DNA of 64,000 bases from Pusillibacter faecalis. Lineage in GTDB: Bacteria > Bacillota > Clostridia > Oscillospirales > Oscillospiraceae. A program made the translations under genes and the position numbers. Within the stretch, counting starts at the first letter, position 1, and each line of letters begins with the position of its first letter. The notes under the pieces were generated by a model. That model was given only the letters and a program-made list of their open reading frames with translations, ran no database searches and was not told where the DNA came from. This document shows positions 27,162 through 36,900 of the stretch, piece by piece. Where the stretch lies: positions 372,001-436,000 of the forward strand of contig NZ_AP023421.1 of NCBI RefSeq assembly GCF_018408705.1, in the 5' to 3' direction.

Positions 27162-28715
27162 TTATCCAAAATAGACGTACTGTAGGTAATGATTTTCATA
27201 GGTTGGCATCAGATGGAATCCCTGCACATCCAACTGCAGCGCCGCGTTGATTTCCTTGTGCCAGATGGGGTAGCAGACGAAGTTCTCCATCAGCAGTTCC
27301 TGGCAAGTGTGATACATGGTGTTGCGCGCGTCGGCATCAATGGTGACTAAAGCCGTGTTCAAAAGCTCCGCATAGGCCTCGGCCTCTGGGCCGGTCCAGT
27401 TTACAGCGCCGTATTCAGCGATGCCCGGCGCATAGCGCATCAAAATTCGACCGGCCTCGCCGGTGCTGGCGGTCGTGCCGTATATGGCAATATCCGTACC
27501 GCCGTTGATGGTTGTGGCGGCCCAGTCATTTGCATCTAGGAACTTCGGAACCAACGTGATGCCAACCTCCGCCAGCTGGGCCTGCGCCGCCTCGCAGAAA
27601 TCCATACGCTGCTGATTGGAGTTTTCACAAATGATCTCCAGAGTCAGCCCGCCGCCATATCCAGCCTCCTCCAGCAGCTGCTTCGCCCGCTCCAGGTCCC
27701 GTGTCGGGAAATAAGGGGTCAGATCGGGATGACGGCCCTCCACACCCGGAGAGACGATGCCGCTGCCCAGCTCGCCAAAAGAGCCGTAGGCCACTTCAAT
27801 GGCTGTGGGGACGTCCAGTGCCAGGAAAATCGCCTCCCGAACGCGGATATCAGAGAGAGGCTCCCGATTTTGGTTGAAAAGCAGATAGGAGGTGTTGTAG
27901 CCCGCCATGGATACCAGATTGACGCCGGGGTTGGCGGCCACGCGCTCTACATCGTTGGCGCTGATATCATAGACAATGTCGGCGCCGCCGGATTCCGCCT
28001 CGATGGCCCGGCTGGAGGCGTCCGTGATGACACGGAAGATCAGGTTTGGAATGTGGGGCTCGCCCTCTCTCCAGTACTCCTCATTGGCCTCCAGCACCAC
28101 GCTGTCGCCAGCAGCATAGGACACCAGCTTGTAGGGCCCGGTGCCGATGGGAGCCTCGAAAAAGTCGCCGCCGGACTCGGTGTATGCCTTCTCACTGATC
28201 ATAGAGATCAAGGGGTTTTCCAGCATGGCCAGCTGCATGGCATACGGTCCATCTGTTACAATCTTAACAGTATAATCTCCCATTACCTCACATCTGTTAA
28301 AATCGATGCGGTTGACTTGAATTGCACCGGTGGTGTTGTCGTCCAAAGCGCGCTTTAAGGAAAAGAGCACATCGCTTGCCTTGAGTTCCTCGCCGTTGTG
28401 AAATTTCACTCCCTGGCGAATTTGAAAGACCAGCGTTTCGTCATCCTCATATTCCCAGCTCTCCGCCAGCCAGGGCACCAGCTCCCCCTCGTCATTGCGG
28501 ACCACCAGCGTTTCGTATATCTGACGCTTTACCTGGTGAGGTGCGAAGTTGACGTTGTCATGAGGGTCCAGCGTGCCTGGATCAGAGTTAATGACCACCG
28601 TCAATGTGTCCTTTTCCGCGGCGTCTGAGCTGTTTCCGCCAGAACCTCCGCATCCGGCCAGCGTTCCGGCCGTCAGTGCCAGGATGAGTAGAAAAGAACC
28701 TAGTTTTTTCATCAT
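27162..28715 (-). CDS. dppA: ABC transporter substrate-binding lipoprotein (DppA-like)
   Basis: The 517-residue protein of the SBP_bac_5 family starts with a lipoprotein signal ending in LAGC (Cys near residue 21), followed by a Gly/Ser linker and the two-lobed binding domain with SDPGTLDPHDNVNFAPHQV, LAESWEYEDDETLVFQIRQGVKFHNGE and GTGPYKL motifs. The ligand may be a peptide, nickel complex, glutathione or another small metabolite; motifs do not tell. The cluster position next to acyl-CoA enzymes hints at uptake of an unusual substrate. The start has AAAGGTGG upstream. Confidence 0.92.
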   Translation of the reverse strand: MMKKLGSFLLILALTAGTLAGCGGSGGNSSDAAEKDTLTVVINSDPGTLDPHDNVNFAPHQVKRQIYETLVVRNDEGELVPWLAESWEYEDDETLVFQIRQGVKFHNGEELKASDVLFSLKRALDDNTTGAIQVNRIDFNRCEVMGDYTVKIVTDGPYAMQLAMLENPLISMISEKAYTESGGDFFEAPIGTGPYKLVSYAAGDSVVLEANEEYWREGEPHIPNLIFRVITDASSRAIEAESGGADIVYDISANDVERVAANPGVNLVSMAGYNTSYLLFNQNREPLSDIRVREAIFLALDVPTAIEVAYGSFGELGSGIVSPGVEGRHPDLTPYFPTRDLERAKQLLEEAGYGGGLTLEIICENSNQQRMDFCEAAQAQLAEVGITLVPKFLDANDWAATTINGGTDIAIYGTTASTGEAGRILMRYAPGIAEYGAVNWTGPEAEAYAELLNTALVTIDADARNTMYHTCQELLMENFVCYPIWHKEINAALQLDVQGFHLMPTYENHYLQYVYFG

Positions 28716-28774
28716 GTACCACCTTTCCGATTGTTGTATCCCCTCTTTATATATATGATCTTTTTGAAAAAGTT

Positions 28775-28827
28775 CCGTGGACGGGCAGCCGTCCGCGACC
28801 CCGCCGCAGCCGGCCGCCCGTCCACGG
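28775..28827 (-). terminator. Terminator after the crotonase-family gene
   Basis: A 12-bp stem CCGTGGACGGGC pairing with GCCCGTCCACGG, with a long GC-rich loop, is followed on the minus strand by AACTTTTT. It separates the acyl-CoA genes from dppA. Confidence 0.75.
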
Positions 28828-28838
28828 CTCTTCTCTGG

Positions 28839-29693
28839 TTACGCTTTTTCCAGGTCCGCTTGCAGCTTGGCGTCCAGCTGCTGTTCATGCCAGACAGTGG
28901 CCTCCTTCATGCCCACCTCGGCAACCTTTTTATAGAAGTTATCCACCTCTTCATTCTTCCACAGAATTCCCAAGCACAGAATGTCCAGCCACTGCTCCAC
29001 CTGATAACCAAAGCCCATATTCTCCACAGCCCGGTTGATGCAGCGTTTTTGCAGCTTCAAGGCGGGCGTTGGCACCAGGGCCAGCTTCTTTGCCAGCTCC
29101 ATCACCTTAGCGTCCAGTTCCTCCATGGGCACACTGTAGTTGACCACACCGTATTCCAAAGCGGTCTTGGCATCATAGTTCTCGCCGGTGAGGATCAGCT
29201 CCCGAGCTTTGCGCAGCGTCATGGAGTAGGGCAGGATCGGGAAGCAGGAGCCTTGACCGAACTTGATCTCTGGAATACCGAAGGTGGTATCATCAGAGCA
29301 AATTGCCATATCACAGGCCATCATCGTCTCATGGGCGCCGCCCAGACAGAATTTGTGAATCTGCGCGATCGTGGGCTTGGGCAGGCTCCACAGCTTCCAC
29401 CTGGCCCGGTGGGCCACCCGCTCGTACATCCGGCGGTTCTCCTCATGGTCGTCGAAGCTTGGCTCAGAGAGGTCGAAGCCGGCGGAGAAGCACCGTCCAG
29501 CGCCCTTCAGAACCACAACCTTGACGTCGTCATCGGTTTCCATCTTCTCAATCGCGGGGATCATCTCCCGGTAGACCTGCCAGTTGATGGCGTTAAGCTT
29601 TTTGGGGCGGTTAAGAATGATGTAGCCGATATAGCCCTTTTTCTCTGTCAAAATGACAGGCTCGCTTGCGGTTTGAACAGTCGGTTCACTCAT
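28839..29693 (-). CDS. Enoyl-CoA hydratase/isomerase family protein
   Basis: The 284-residue crotonase-fold enzyme has the oxyanion-hole segments CFSAGFDL and FCLGGAHETMMACD and both acid positions expected of hydratases: Glu in GGAHE and Glu in FGIPE. It should act on an acyl- or enoyl-CoA thioester in the cytoplasm, reaction unproven. An upstream in-frame extension of 17 codons is rejected because GGAGGT lies 8 bases before the ATG at 29693. It follows the acyl-CoA synthetase by 26 bases, so the synthetase probably makes its substrate. Confidence 0.88.
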   Translation of the reverse strand: MSEPTVQTASEPVILTEKKGYIGYIILNRPKKLNAINWQVYREMIPAIEKMETDDDVKVVVLKGAGRCFSAGFDLSEPSFDDHEENRRMYERVAHRARWKLWSLPKPTIAQIHKFCLGGAHETMMACDMAICSDDTTFGIPEIKFGQGSCFPILPYSMTLRKARELILTGENYDAKTALEYGVVNYSVPMEELDAKVMELAKKLALVPTPALKLQKRCINRAVENMGFGYQVEQWLDILCLGILWKNEEVDNFYKKVAEVGMKEATVWHEQQLDAKLQADLEKA

Positions 29694-29719
29694 GTTCACA
29701 TACCTCCAGATTTTTATTT

Positions 29720-31870
29720 TCACTGCGGCCCGACGCCGCGGCAAGATCCTCTGCCGTCCACAATGATGCGGGCGTCCGCAGCCACAGCTCCCTCTGCGGA
29801 CACAAAGATCGGGTTGATGTCCATCTCCTGAATCTCCGGATTTTCCACTGCCAGACGCCCTAGGTTGTAGAGGAGCTCCACCAGCGCATCTACATCCGCC
29901 TTCTCCCGCCCACGGGCGCCATTGAGCAGCGGATATCCCTTCAAACTCTCGATTTTGCCCCGCAGCTCCTTCCGGGTTCCAGGCAGGATGCAGAAGTTTA
30001 CATCCTTCAAAATCTCTACAAATACACCGCCCAGGCCCACCATTAGCGTGGGGCCAAACTGCCGGTCATGGACTAGGCCCGCGATGATCTCTTGGCCGGA
30101 AACCATTCTCGTCACCAATACGCCGTGGACCTCAGCGCCAGGGGCCTTCTCCCGGCAGCTTGCGAGAATGGCGTCATAGGCCTCCCGGGCCGCAGCGGCA
30201 TTCTGGAGTCCCACTCTCACAGCGCCGTAATCGGACTTGTGGATGATCTGAGGCGAGACCACCTTCATCACCACTGGATAGCCCAGTTTCTCTGCTGCGG
30301 AGGCGGCCTCCTCCGCGCTTTTTGCCAGGGTGTAGGGCGCCGTGGGAATGCCGTAGCTCTCCATCAGCCCGTAAGCCTCCGGCTCGGTGAGGTTTCGGCT
30401 CTCCCGGGTCCGCGCCTCCGCAAAGCACGCGGGCTCCGCTCCCGTGCGGATCACCCGCTCCCCGATTTCCAGGTTCCGGTCCCGGTAGACCTGAACCTCC
30501 CGCAGCGCCCGCATGGCCCGCATGGCGATGTCCGGAGAGTCAAACACCGGAATGCCGCCCTCCCGCAGCACTCTCTCACAGGGATAGTCGCTTCTGGCAC
30601 ACAGGGAAAAGGCCACCACCGGCTTTCCAAAGCGGTTCTTCACCTCCACCAGGTGGCGCATGCCAGCCTCCCAGTCCACACCGTTTGTTACCAGGTCAGG
30701 GAGATAGCCGCCGATGTTGCCGAAGGTGAACCAGCCGTCCATCTGCGGTTCTTCCAGCATCACCTCGCCCAGCTGCGCCCACACGTCCAGATTGTCGATA
30801 AAGGTTCCCGCCTGTTCAAAGGGATTGCCCTTGGGCGCAAAGTCATAGAGCAGCGCCTCTTTTTTCTCCTCAGCCTCCGGGGAGAAGGGCGGCATACAAA
30901 AGCCCTCCCGCTCTGCCGCGTCGGTGCTGACGATCATGTGTCCGCCGCCGGTGCCGCCGACGATGATGTTCCCGCTTTTCAGCGGCGGGCAGAGCATCAG
31001 CGTTTGGGCGACCGGCATCAGCTCATCCAGCCGCTTGACCTCCACGATACCCGCCTTTTCAAACGCCGCGCTGTAAAGCGCCTCGTTGCCCGCCAGGGAG
31101 CCGGTGTGAGAGCTGGCCGCCCGCTTTCCGGCAGTGGAACGGCCGCCCTTGAGGATGACCACCGGCTTCTTTTTCGCCGCGGCGGAGGCGGAGCGAATAA
31201 AGTCCAGGCCGCTGCCGGGCCGCAGCCCCTCCAGATAGATGACAATGACCTTACTCATGGGATCGTCCGCGCAGTAGTCAATGTACTCATGAACGGCGAT
31301 GTCCGCCTGGTTTCCAAAGCCCACGAAACGGCTGAAGCCGGTATGTAAATAGTTGGCCGCATCGTACCAGAGGCTAAAGCCGATGTTTCCACTCTGGCTG
31401 ATCAGGGCAATGTCGCCGCCGGGAATCTCCTCCCCAGTGAGGTTCAGGCCCGCCGGGTGGCTGAACACCCCCATGCAGTTGGGCCCCACAAGGCGCATCC
31501 CGTGCTCGTTGGCCACTCGGACCATCTCCTGTTGGATGCGGGCGCCTTCCTCGCCCATCTCGCCAAAGCCGGCGGTATACATCACGCCCACCTTCACACC
31601 ATGCGCGGCACAGTCCGTCACCGCGGCCAGTGCCGCCTTCTTGTTCACCAGAATCAGCGCCAAGTCCGCAGGCTCGCCAGCTTCCGCCATGCTCTTGTAC
31701 ATGGGGCGTCCGTCCACCTCGCCGCCTTTCGGATTGATGGGGAACACCTTTCCGGGAAAGCGCATAAGGAGCTCATGGGTAAATTTATATCCGGTCCGAT
31801 CCTGATTGGCAGAGGCGCCAATCACAGCCACGCTCTTGGGAGAAAACAGCGGGTCCAGTAAAAGAGCCAT
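29720..31870 (-). CDS. ADP-forming acyl-CoA synthetase
   Basis: The 716-residue protein fuses CoA-binding and ligase domains (about residues 1-450, starting SPKSVAVIGASANQDRTGY) to an ATP-grasp domain (about 500-716). The phosphorelay histidine lies in SHTGSLAG near residue 255, the hallmark of NDP-forming acetate-CoA ligases. It either activates a carboxylic acid with ATP and CoA or runs in reverse to make ATP from an acyl-CoA. The ATG at 31870 is 9 bases from AGAGG; two upstream in-frame starts are less well placed. The divergent LysR gene probably controls it. Confidence 0.9.
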   Translation of the reverse strand: MALLLDPLFSPKSVAVIGASANQDRTGYKFTHELLMRFPGKVFPINPKGGEVDGRPMYKSMAEAGEPADLALILVNKKAALAAVTDCAAHGVKVGVMYTAGFGEMGEEGARIQQEMVRVANEHGMRLVGPNCMGVFSHPAGLNLTGEEIPGGDIALISQSGNIGFSLWYDAANYLHTGFSRFVGFGNQADIAVHEYIDYCADDPMSKVIVIYLEGLRPGSGLDFIRSASAAAKKKPVVILKGGRSTAGKRAASSHTGSLAGNEALYSAAFEKAGIVEVKRLDELMPVAQTLMLCPPLKSGNIIVGGTGGGHMIVSTDAAEREGFCMPPFSPEAEEKKEALLYDFAPKGNPFEQAGTFIDNLDVWAQLGEVMLEEPQMDGWFTFGNIGGYLPDLVTNGVDWEAGMRHLVEVKNRFGKPVVAFSLCARSDYPCERVLREGGIPVFDSPDIAMRAMRALREVQVYRDRNLEIGERVIRTGAEPACFAEARTRESRNLTEPEAYGLMESYGIPTAPYTLAKSAEEAASAAEKLGYPVVMKVVSPQIIHKSDYGAVRVGLQNAAAAREAYDAILASCREKAPGAEVHGVLVTRMVSGQEIIAGLVHDRQFGPTLMVGLGGVFVEILKDVNFCILPGTRKELRGKIESLKGYPLLNGARGREKADVDALVELLYNLGRLAVENPEIQEMDINPIFVSAEGAVAADARIIVDGRGSCRGVGPQ

Positions 31871-32161
31871 GTTCATCAACCTCTTTTCTTTCATTGGGTC
31901 ACTTTACTCCGGTTTCCAACAACATCCGATGTTCAGAGAGCGTCTTCCCATTGGATCACCTTTCGCTGCTGGTACTGTCCCATTCCCGCCGTCTCTGATG
32001 CTCCGGCTACTGCAAATTTATGTGGACAATCTGTTTTCTATGAAACCTGTTTTGATTTGCCGTCCGTTTGCATATGAAAACAAGAGGGATGGGCGCAACA
32101 TGTTCCGGGGAAAACTTTTTCCTAAATTATTCAATTTTTGTTCCCTTTCGCTTTGATATCA

Positions 32162-32176
32162 TGTTAAACTTTAACA
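32162..32176. promoter_or_regulatory. Palindromic operator candidate 1
   Basis: TGTTAAACTTTAACA is a perfect 7-1-7 inverted repeat lying between the divergent lysR and acyl-CoA synthetase genes. It shares half-sites with the second palindrome 35 bases away. Confidence 0.55.
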
Positions 32177-32210
32177 ACGCAGAAGTAAATATCAGGATTC
32201 TTTTATACAT

Positions 32211-32227
32211 TGTTACAAATTATAACA
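32211..32227. promoter_or_regulatory. Palindromic operator candidate 2 (LysR box-like)
   Basis: TGTTA and TAACA are separated by 7 bases, the T-N11-A geometry usual for LysR-family sites, about 60 bases upstream of the lysR start. Confidence 0.5.
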
Positions 32228-32284
32228 GCAAACGGGCCGCTTCCATCTCTTTGGCATGCCAGCCCGTACCAAGGAGGACGGCAG

Positions 32285-33178
32285 ATGGATACACAAAAAT
32301 ACCATGCTCTGCTGCGCGCCATTGAGCTTGGAAGCTTTTCCGCCGCAGCGGAAGAGCTGGGCTATACGCCATCCGGCATCCGGCAGATGGCCGAGGCGGT
32401 GGAACGGGAAATGGGCTTTCCGCTTTTACTCCGGGGGCGTTCCGGAATCCGGCCCACCGGGGCCTGCCAGGTCCTGCTCCCCAGATTCCACGAGCTGATC
32501 CGGGCAGAGAAGCTCTTACAGCTTGACGCAGCGGAATTAAAGGGGCTTTCTGTCGGGTCTGTGACTATTGGCGCGTATTCCAGTGTCGCCATCAATCGAC
32601 TCCCCAGAGTGCTTCAGCAATTTCACCAGGACTTTCCCCAGATTTCTATCTGCCTGCGGGAGGGAATCCATCAGGAACTGGATACCTGGCTGGAAAACCG
32701 CGAGGTGGACTTTTGCCTGTACAGCGGCAGTGCTGACAAGTCCTACGATTGGTTTCCTCTTTACCAGGACCCTATGCTGGCGGTGCTGCCCCTTAGCCAC
32801 CCAATGGCAGGCTGCTCGTCTTTCCCCATCGAAAAAATTGCCGAGGAGCCATTCATTATGCCTGGGAATAACGGAGGCGGGTACGATGTGGTGCATCTAC
32901 TTGAAAAAAACCATATCAAGCCCAAAATTGAATTTTCCACTATCGAAAACTTTTCCGCTCTGGCCATGATTGAATGTGGGCTTGGCATCAGCATCATGAA
33001 CGAGGGGATCACCCTGGGCCGTCTCAACCAAGTGGTTATGACCCCGCTGGAACCGCCCCAGCATATCACCATTGGTATTGAAATTCCCTCTTTGAAAACC
33101 GGGTCCCCAGCCACCCGAAAAATGATTTCCTACTTACGAAAAATGCTCACCGCATTGAAGGCAAAGCAGCGCCCATAA
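32285..33178 (+). CDS. LysR-family transcriptional regulator
   Basis: The 297-residue protein has the N-terminal winged helix-turn-helix (MDTQKYHALLRAIELGSFS, then AAEELGYTPSGIRQMAEAVE) and a C-terminal ligand-binding domain with AVLPLSHPMA. The ATG at 32285 follows AAGGAGG by 8 bases; an open extension of 25 codons upstream is non-coding. It is divergent from the ADP-forming acyl-CoA synthetase, the standard arrangement for a LysR activator, and the effector would be a CoA-pathway substrate or intermediate (inference). Confidence 0.92.
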   Translation: MDTQKYHALLRAIELGSFSAAAEELGYTPSGIRQMAEAVEREMGFPLLLRGRSGIRPTGACQVLLPRFHELIRAEKLLQLDAAELKGLSVGSVTIGAYSSVAINRLPRVLQQFHQDFPQISICLREGIHQELDTWLENREVDFCLYSGSADKSYDWFPLYQDPMLAVLPLSHPMAGCSSFPIEKIAEEPFIMPGNNGGGYDVVHLLEKNHIKPKIEFSTIENFSALAMIECGLGISIMNEGITLGRLNQVVMTPLEPPQHITIGIEIPSLKTGSPATRKMISYLRKMLTALKAKQRP

Positions 33179-33217
33179 GAGCGCTGCTCCTGGATGCGAA
33201 CGCAGTCTGCGCAAAAA

Positions 33218-33249
33218 AAACAGCAGCGTGATGCATCACGCTGCTGTTT
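33218..33249 (-). terminator. Terminator of rpmE
   Basis: A perfect 15-bp stem with two central bases is followed on the minus strand by eight T; it also follows the convergent lysR gene. Confidence 0.85.
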
Positions 33250-33266
33250 CATGGATTCTTCTGAAC

Positions 33267-33467
33267 TTACTTCAGGCCGAACTTCTTGTTGAACTTGGCC
33301 ACGCGTCCGCCGGTGTCCACCAGCTTCTGCTTACCCGTGAAGAAGGGGTGACACTTCGAGCAGACTTCCACCTTGATATCACTCTTGGTAGAACCTGTCT
33401 CAATCACATTACCGCAGGCGCATGTAATGGTAGTCTGCTGATAATTGGGATGGATTCCTTCCTTCAT
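33267..33467 (-). CDS. rpmE: Ribosomal protein L31
   Basis: The 66-residue protein begins [10 protein letters not shown] and has the zinc-binding cysteines Cys16, Cys18, Cys36 and Cys39 (CAC and CSKC), marking the zinc-containing (C+) form of L31 in the 50S subunit. It has its own promoter and terminator. The zinc-bearing form can be replaced by a zinc-free paralogue under zinc limitation in other bacteria; no paralogue is visible here. Confidence 0.95.
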   Translation of the reverse strand: MKEGIHPNYQQTTITCACGNVIETGSTKSDIKVEVCSKCHPFFTGKQKLVDTGGRVAKFNKKFGLK

Positions 33468-33535
33468 TGCTCTCGTTCACCTCTTTCTCTCCAGAACTAC
33501 CTCTGCAAAGCTTTCACCTTACAAGGGCGATCATT

Positions 33536-33564
33536 AGAATACCACAGTCTTTTTGAAAATGCAA
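33536..33564 (-). promoter_or_regulatory. Promoter of rpmE
   Basis: Minus strand TTGCAT (33559-33564), a 17-base spacer and TATTCT (33536-33541), giving a leader of about 60 bases. Confidence 0.65.
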
Positions 33565-33585
33565 GCCTATTCTCAAATTTTTTCT

Positions 33586-33996
33586 CTAAGGCGCCCGGTT
33601 CACCAGTGTCCGCTGCAGATCCTCAAAATAGCGGCGCTGCTGACTTTGCAAATACCGACGGGCAAACAGCCGCATCCACCACTTCCTTGGCTGAATCCGT
33701 TCGGTGAACGTCACCCGCGTCCCGTCCTCCACCGCCCGGAATTCTCCGCGCCAGGTTCCCGTCAGGTTCTCATTTTCCAGTGTAAACTCCCACAAGGCGT
33801 TGGCCTTGCGGCAGGTGATTGTGAAGCGGGTAGAAAAGCCATCCCTTCCATGCTCCGTAAAAGTGTCCGGCCCGGTGATTGTCAGCCCCTTCAGGTCGCT
33901 GCGCCACTGCCAGTGGTCCAGGTCCGTCACCAGATTCCAGACCGTCTCCACAGGGGCAGGAAACCGCTCTTCCATTGTGCAGATGATCTCCGCCAT
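33586..33996 (-). CDS. SRPBCC/START-like fold protein
   Basis: The 136-residue protein has the polyketide-cyclase/START-like pattern: an N-terminal strand (IICTMEERFPAPVETVWNLVTDLDHWQWRSDLKG) and a C-terminal helix after VTFTERI. Such folds bind small hydrophobic ligands, but no specific role can be assigned. It begins 3 bases after the addA stop and so is the third gene of the addBA transcript, although a link to DNA repair is not evident. Confidence 0.75.
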   Translation of the reverse strand: MAEIICTMEERFPAPVETVWNLVTDLDHWQWRSDLKGLTITGPDTFTEHGRDGFSTRFTITCRKANALWEFTLENENLTGTWRGEFRAVEDGTRVTFTERIQPRKWWMRLFARRYLQSQQRRYFEDLQRTLVNRAP

Positions 33997-33999
33997 ATC

Positions 34000-36900
34000 T
34001 CATACCTCCACAGTCTCTCCCATATCCAGGAAGTACAGCACTCGCCGATTGACCGGTCGTTCCAGTACCTGCTCAAGGGCACGGCTGTACGCGCTTAGCT
34101 GCGGGCGGTAGTGCTCCGACCGCAGATGAAGTTCCTCCTCTGAATGAATCCGGTCTGTTTTAAAGTCTACTACCGTCAAGCCTTCCGCTGTCTCAAAGCA
34201 GCAGTCCACCACACCTTGCAGCAGGATGGAGTCCCCCGCGGATGCTGCCGGGTCGTACTCCCGCGCATCCATCAAGAGTGTAAACTGGTATTCCCGCAGT
34301 ACATGCGGACTGCGGCGAATCTCCTCTGCCAATGGGGAAGTTAAAAACCGCTCCAGGGCCGAGACCTCCACTGCCTCTGCCTGGGCGTCTGTCAGCAGTC
34401 CCCGCTCCCTCAGATCGGCCACCTGCCCCGCTGCGTCAGGATCTGAAAAATCCAAATACTGCAGCGCCAGGTGAGCGGCAGTTCCCCGCTCCGCCGGTGT
34501 CAACCCCTGGTGCGCCTGACGGAAGCTGGGCTGGGTCAGGGGCCGGAGGTAAGGAACATGCCGCGCATTCTCCGCGATCTCCTCGTCCAGCAGACGGCCT
34601 TTCAGCTGTGTGGCTGTGAGCTTCGCCGGCAACTGCGTTTCCCGGCTATACGGATAGACAAAATCCAGAAGCGCAGGGTCAAAGCTGGCTTCCTTCTCTG
34701 CACCGCGCTCCTCCATGCCATGCCGGCAGGGAGGCTCCCGATAGGAATTGCCATCATGTACAAACACCTGCCAGGGACTGGGGCCATGATAAAATTCCTC
34801 AACCTCTGTCCCCGCCAGTGCCCGCAAAGCCTCGGCCTCCGGCCGGCACAAAAGCGGCAGCAAAATCCACTCGCCAAACGTCCTGCCTGACGCCACCGCC
34901 TCCGGCGCCGCAGGACACGCAGCCAGAGATGCCAGGCGCTGCAAACGCTTTTCTGCAAAGTACAGGGAGTCCACCAGGATCAGCTTCTCCTTGGGGCGGG
35001 TCATGGCCACGTACAAAATTCGCTGTTCCTCCGCCAGGTTCTCCCGCCGCAGCCGTTCCTCAATGGCAAGGCGCGCCAAAGTGGGATAGCGAATCTTCCT
35101 CTTCAAGTCTGTACAGCGGGGTCCCAGCCCCATGGCAGGATGCACCAGTACCGCCGCGTCAAAGTCCTGCCGGGAGAAGGCATGATCCAGGTCCGCCAGT
35201 ATTACAATGGGAAATTCCAAGCCCTTAGACTTGTGGATGCTCATGAGCCGTACACCGTTGACCGCCGCCGCGGCTTGGGTGATGGGGGCTTCTCCCGCCT
35301 CCAGCAGCCGCCGCAGCTGGCTGACAAAGGCAAAGACTCCTCTGTAACCCCCGCTTTCAAATCTCTCCGCATGGCGGCTAAATGCAATCAGATTCTCCCG
35401 CCGCTCCGCGCCGCCGTCCATCGCGCCGAAAATGCCCAGGAGGTCGAAGGTATTGTAGATGTGCCATACCAACCGGTGCACGCTCATATCCCGTGCCGCC
35501 TGCCGTAGCTCCTCCAGAGCGCATAAAAATTCCTTGCAGTCTGTACCGCTGTCTGCCGCCACCGCGTCGTAGAAATCGCCCATCGGCACCTTTCCCCGAA
35601 TCTCCGCCAGCCGGTCCGGTGTGAAGCCAAACACCGGGGAGCGGAGCACAGAGATCAAAGGCACGTCCTGCCGGGGGTTATCCACCACCGCCAGCAGAGC
35701 CAACAGCACAGAAATTTCCATGGTGTGAAAGAAATCACCGCTCTCCTCAAAGGAGCAGGGGATCTCCCGCTCCGCCAGCGCCCCGGCAAAGGCTGCGCTC
35801 CGGCTGCCTGGAGAGCGCATCAAAATCACAATGTCCTCTGGCCGGCAGGGACGCAGCGTCCCATCTCCATCCGTCACCGGATATCCCTCATCCAGCAGCT
35901 GGCGGATACGCTCTGCCACAAAACGGGCCTCCGCTGCCAGCCGCTTCACCGGCTGGTCGTCCTCTGCAGACTTCTGCCAAGCAGTGATCAGGTGGAACTC
36001 CGTGGAGCAGTCCCGGCGCTCTGGATAATACTCCGCACCAAAGTGCAGCGCCTCGTCCTCCCCATAGTCCATCTCCCCCATCTCCACAGAGAGAATGTTG
36101 GAGAAGATGAAGTTCGCTGCATCCAGAATCTCTCGCCGGGAGCGAAAATTTTTGGAGAGCAGGATTTTCCGCTCCTCCCCATCCTTTGCGTTCTCCCAGG
36201 AAGGAAACCGGTTATATTTTTCCAGGAAAATGGTGGGGTCCGCCAGCCGGAAGCGGTAGATGCTCTGTTTGACATCACCCACGGTAAAGATATTCTGGCC
36301 ATCCCGGGACACTGCCTGGAAGATGGCGTTTTGTACTTCGTTGGTGTCCTGGTACTCATCTACTAAAATCTCCCGGTACCGCGCCGCCACTGTTTGCCCC
36401 AGCTCCGTGGCTCTGCCGTCCTCACTTACCAGCAGCCGCAGCGCCAGATGCTCCTGATCTGAGAAATCAGCAGCGTTCAGCCGCAGCTTTTCTGCTCGGT
36501 AGGCCCCGGCAAACTCCGCCGTCAGCTCGATGAGCGCGAGCATAGCCGGCGCCATGGCCCGCAAGTCCTCCATAGCCTCCTCTCCGCTGACGCCAAGGAG
36601 CGCGTCCAACTTCTTCCACTCCGTCTTGCAAAGCTCCCAAATCCGCTTCAATGTCGTCACCAACGGGTCATCCTTGCGGCCTTTGGGCGTGGACAGCCGT
36701 GGAAATTCCATCTGCTCTGCCGCTTGGCGGGCAGCTTCCCAGTTTAAGGAATTTGCCAAATTCAAAAAGCTCTGTGCTGATATCAGGAATTTCTCCCCAT
36801 ATCCAGCCATGAGTGCCGCGTCTGCCGCAGCACGCGTAGCTCCCTTTTGTAATGTGTTCGCCCAGTATCCGGCTTTCCGCCGCACCATGGCCAGCAGCTC

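Larger units (their letters stand above)
31871..32284. promoter_or_regulatory. Divergent control region of acyl-CoA operon and lysR
   Basis: This 414-base intergenic region is AT-rich in its right half. It contains two inverted repeats sharing the half-sites TGTTA and TAACA, described separately. No confident -35/-10 pair was identified, and no open frame in it looks coding. Confidence 0.6.
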
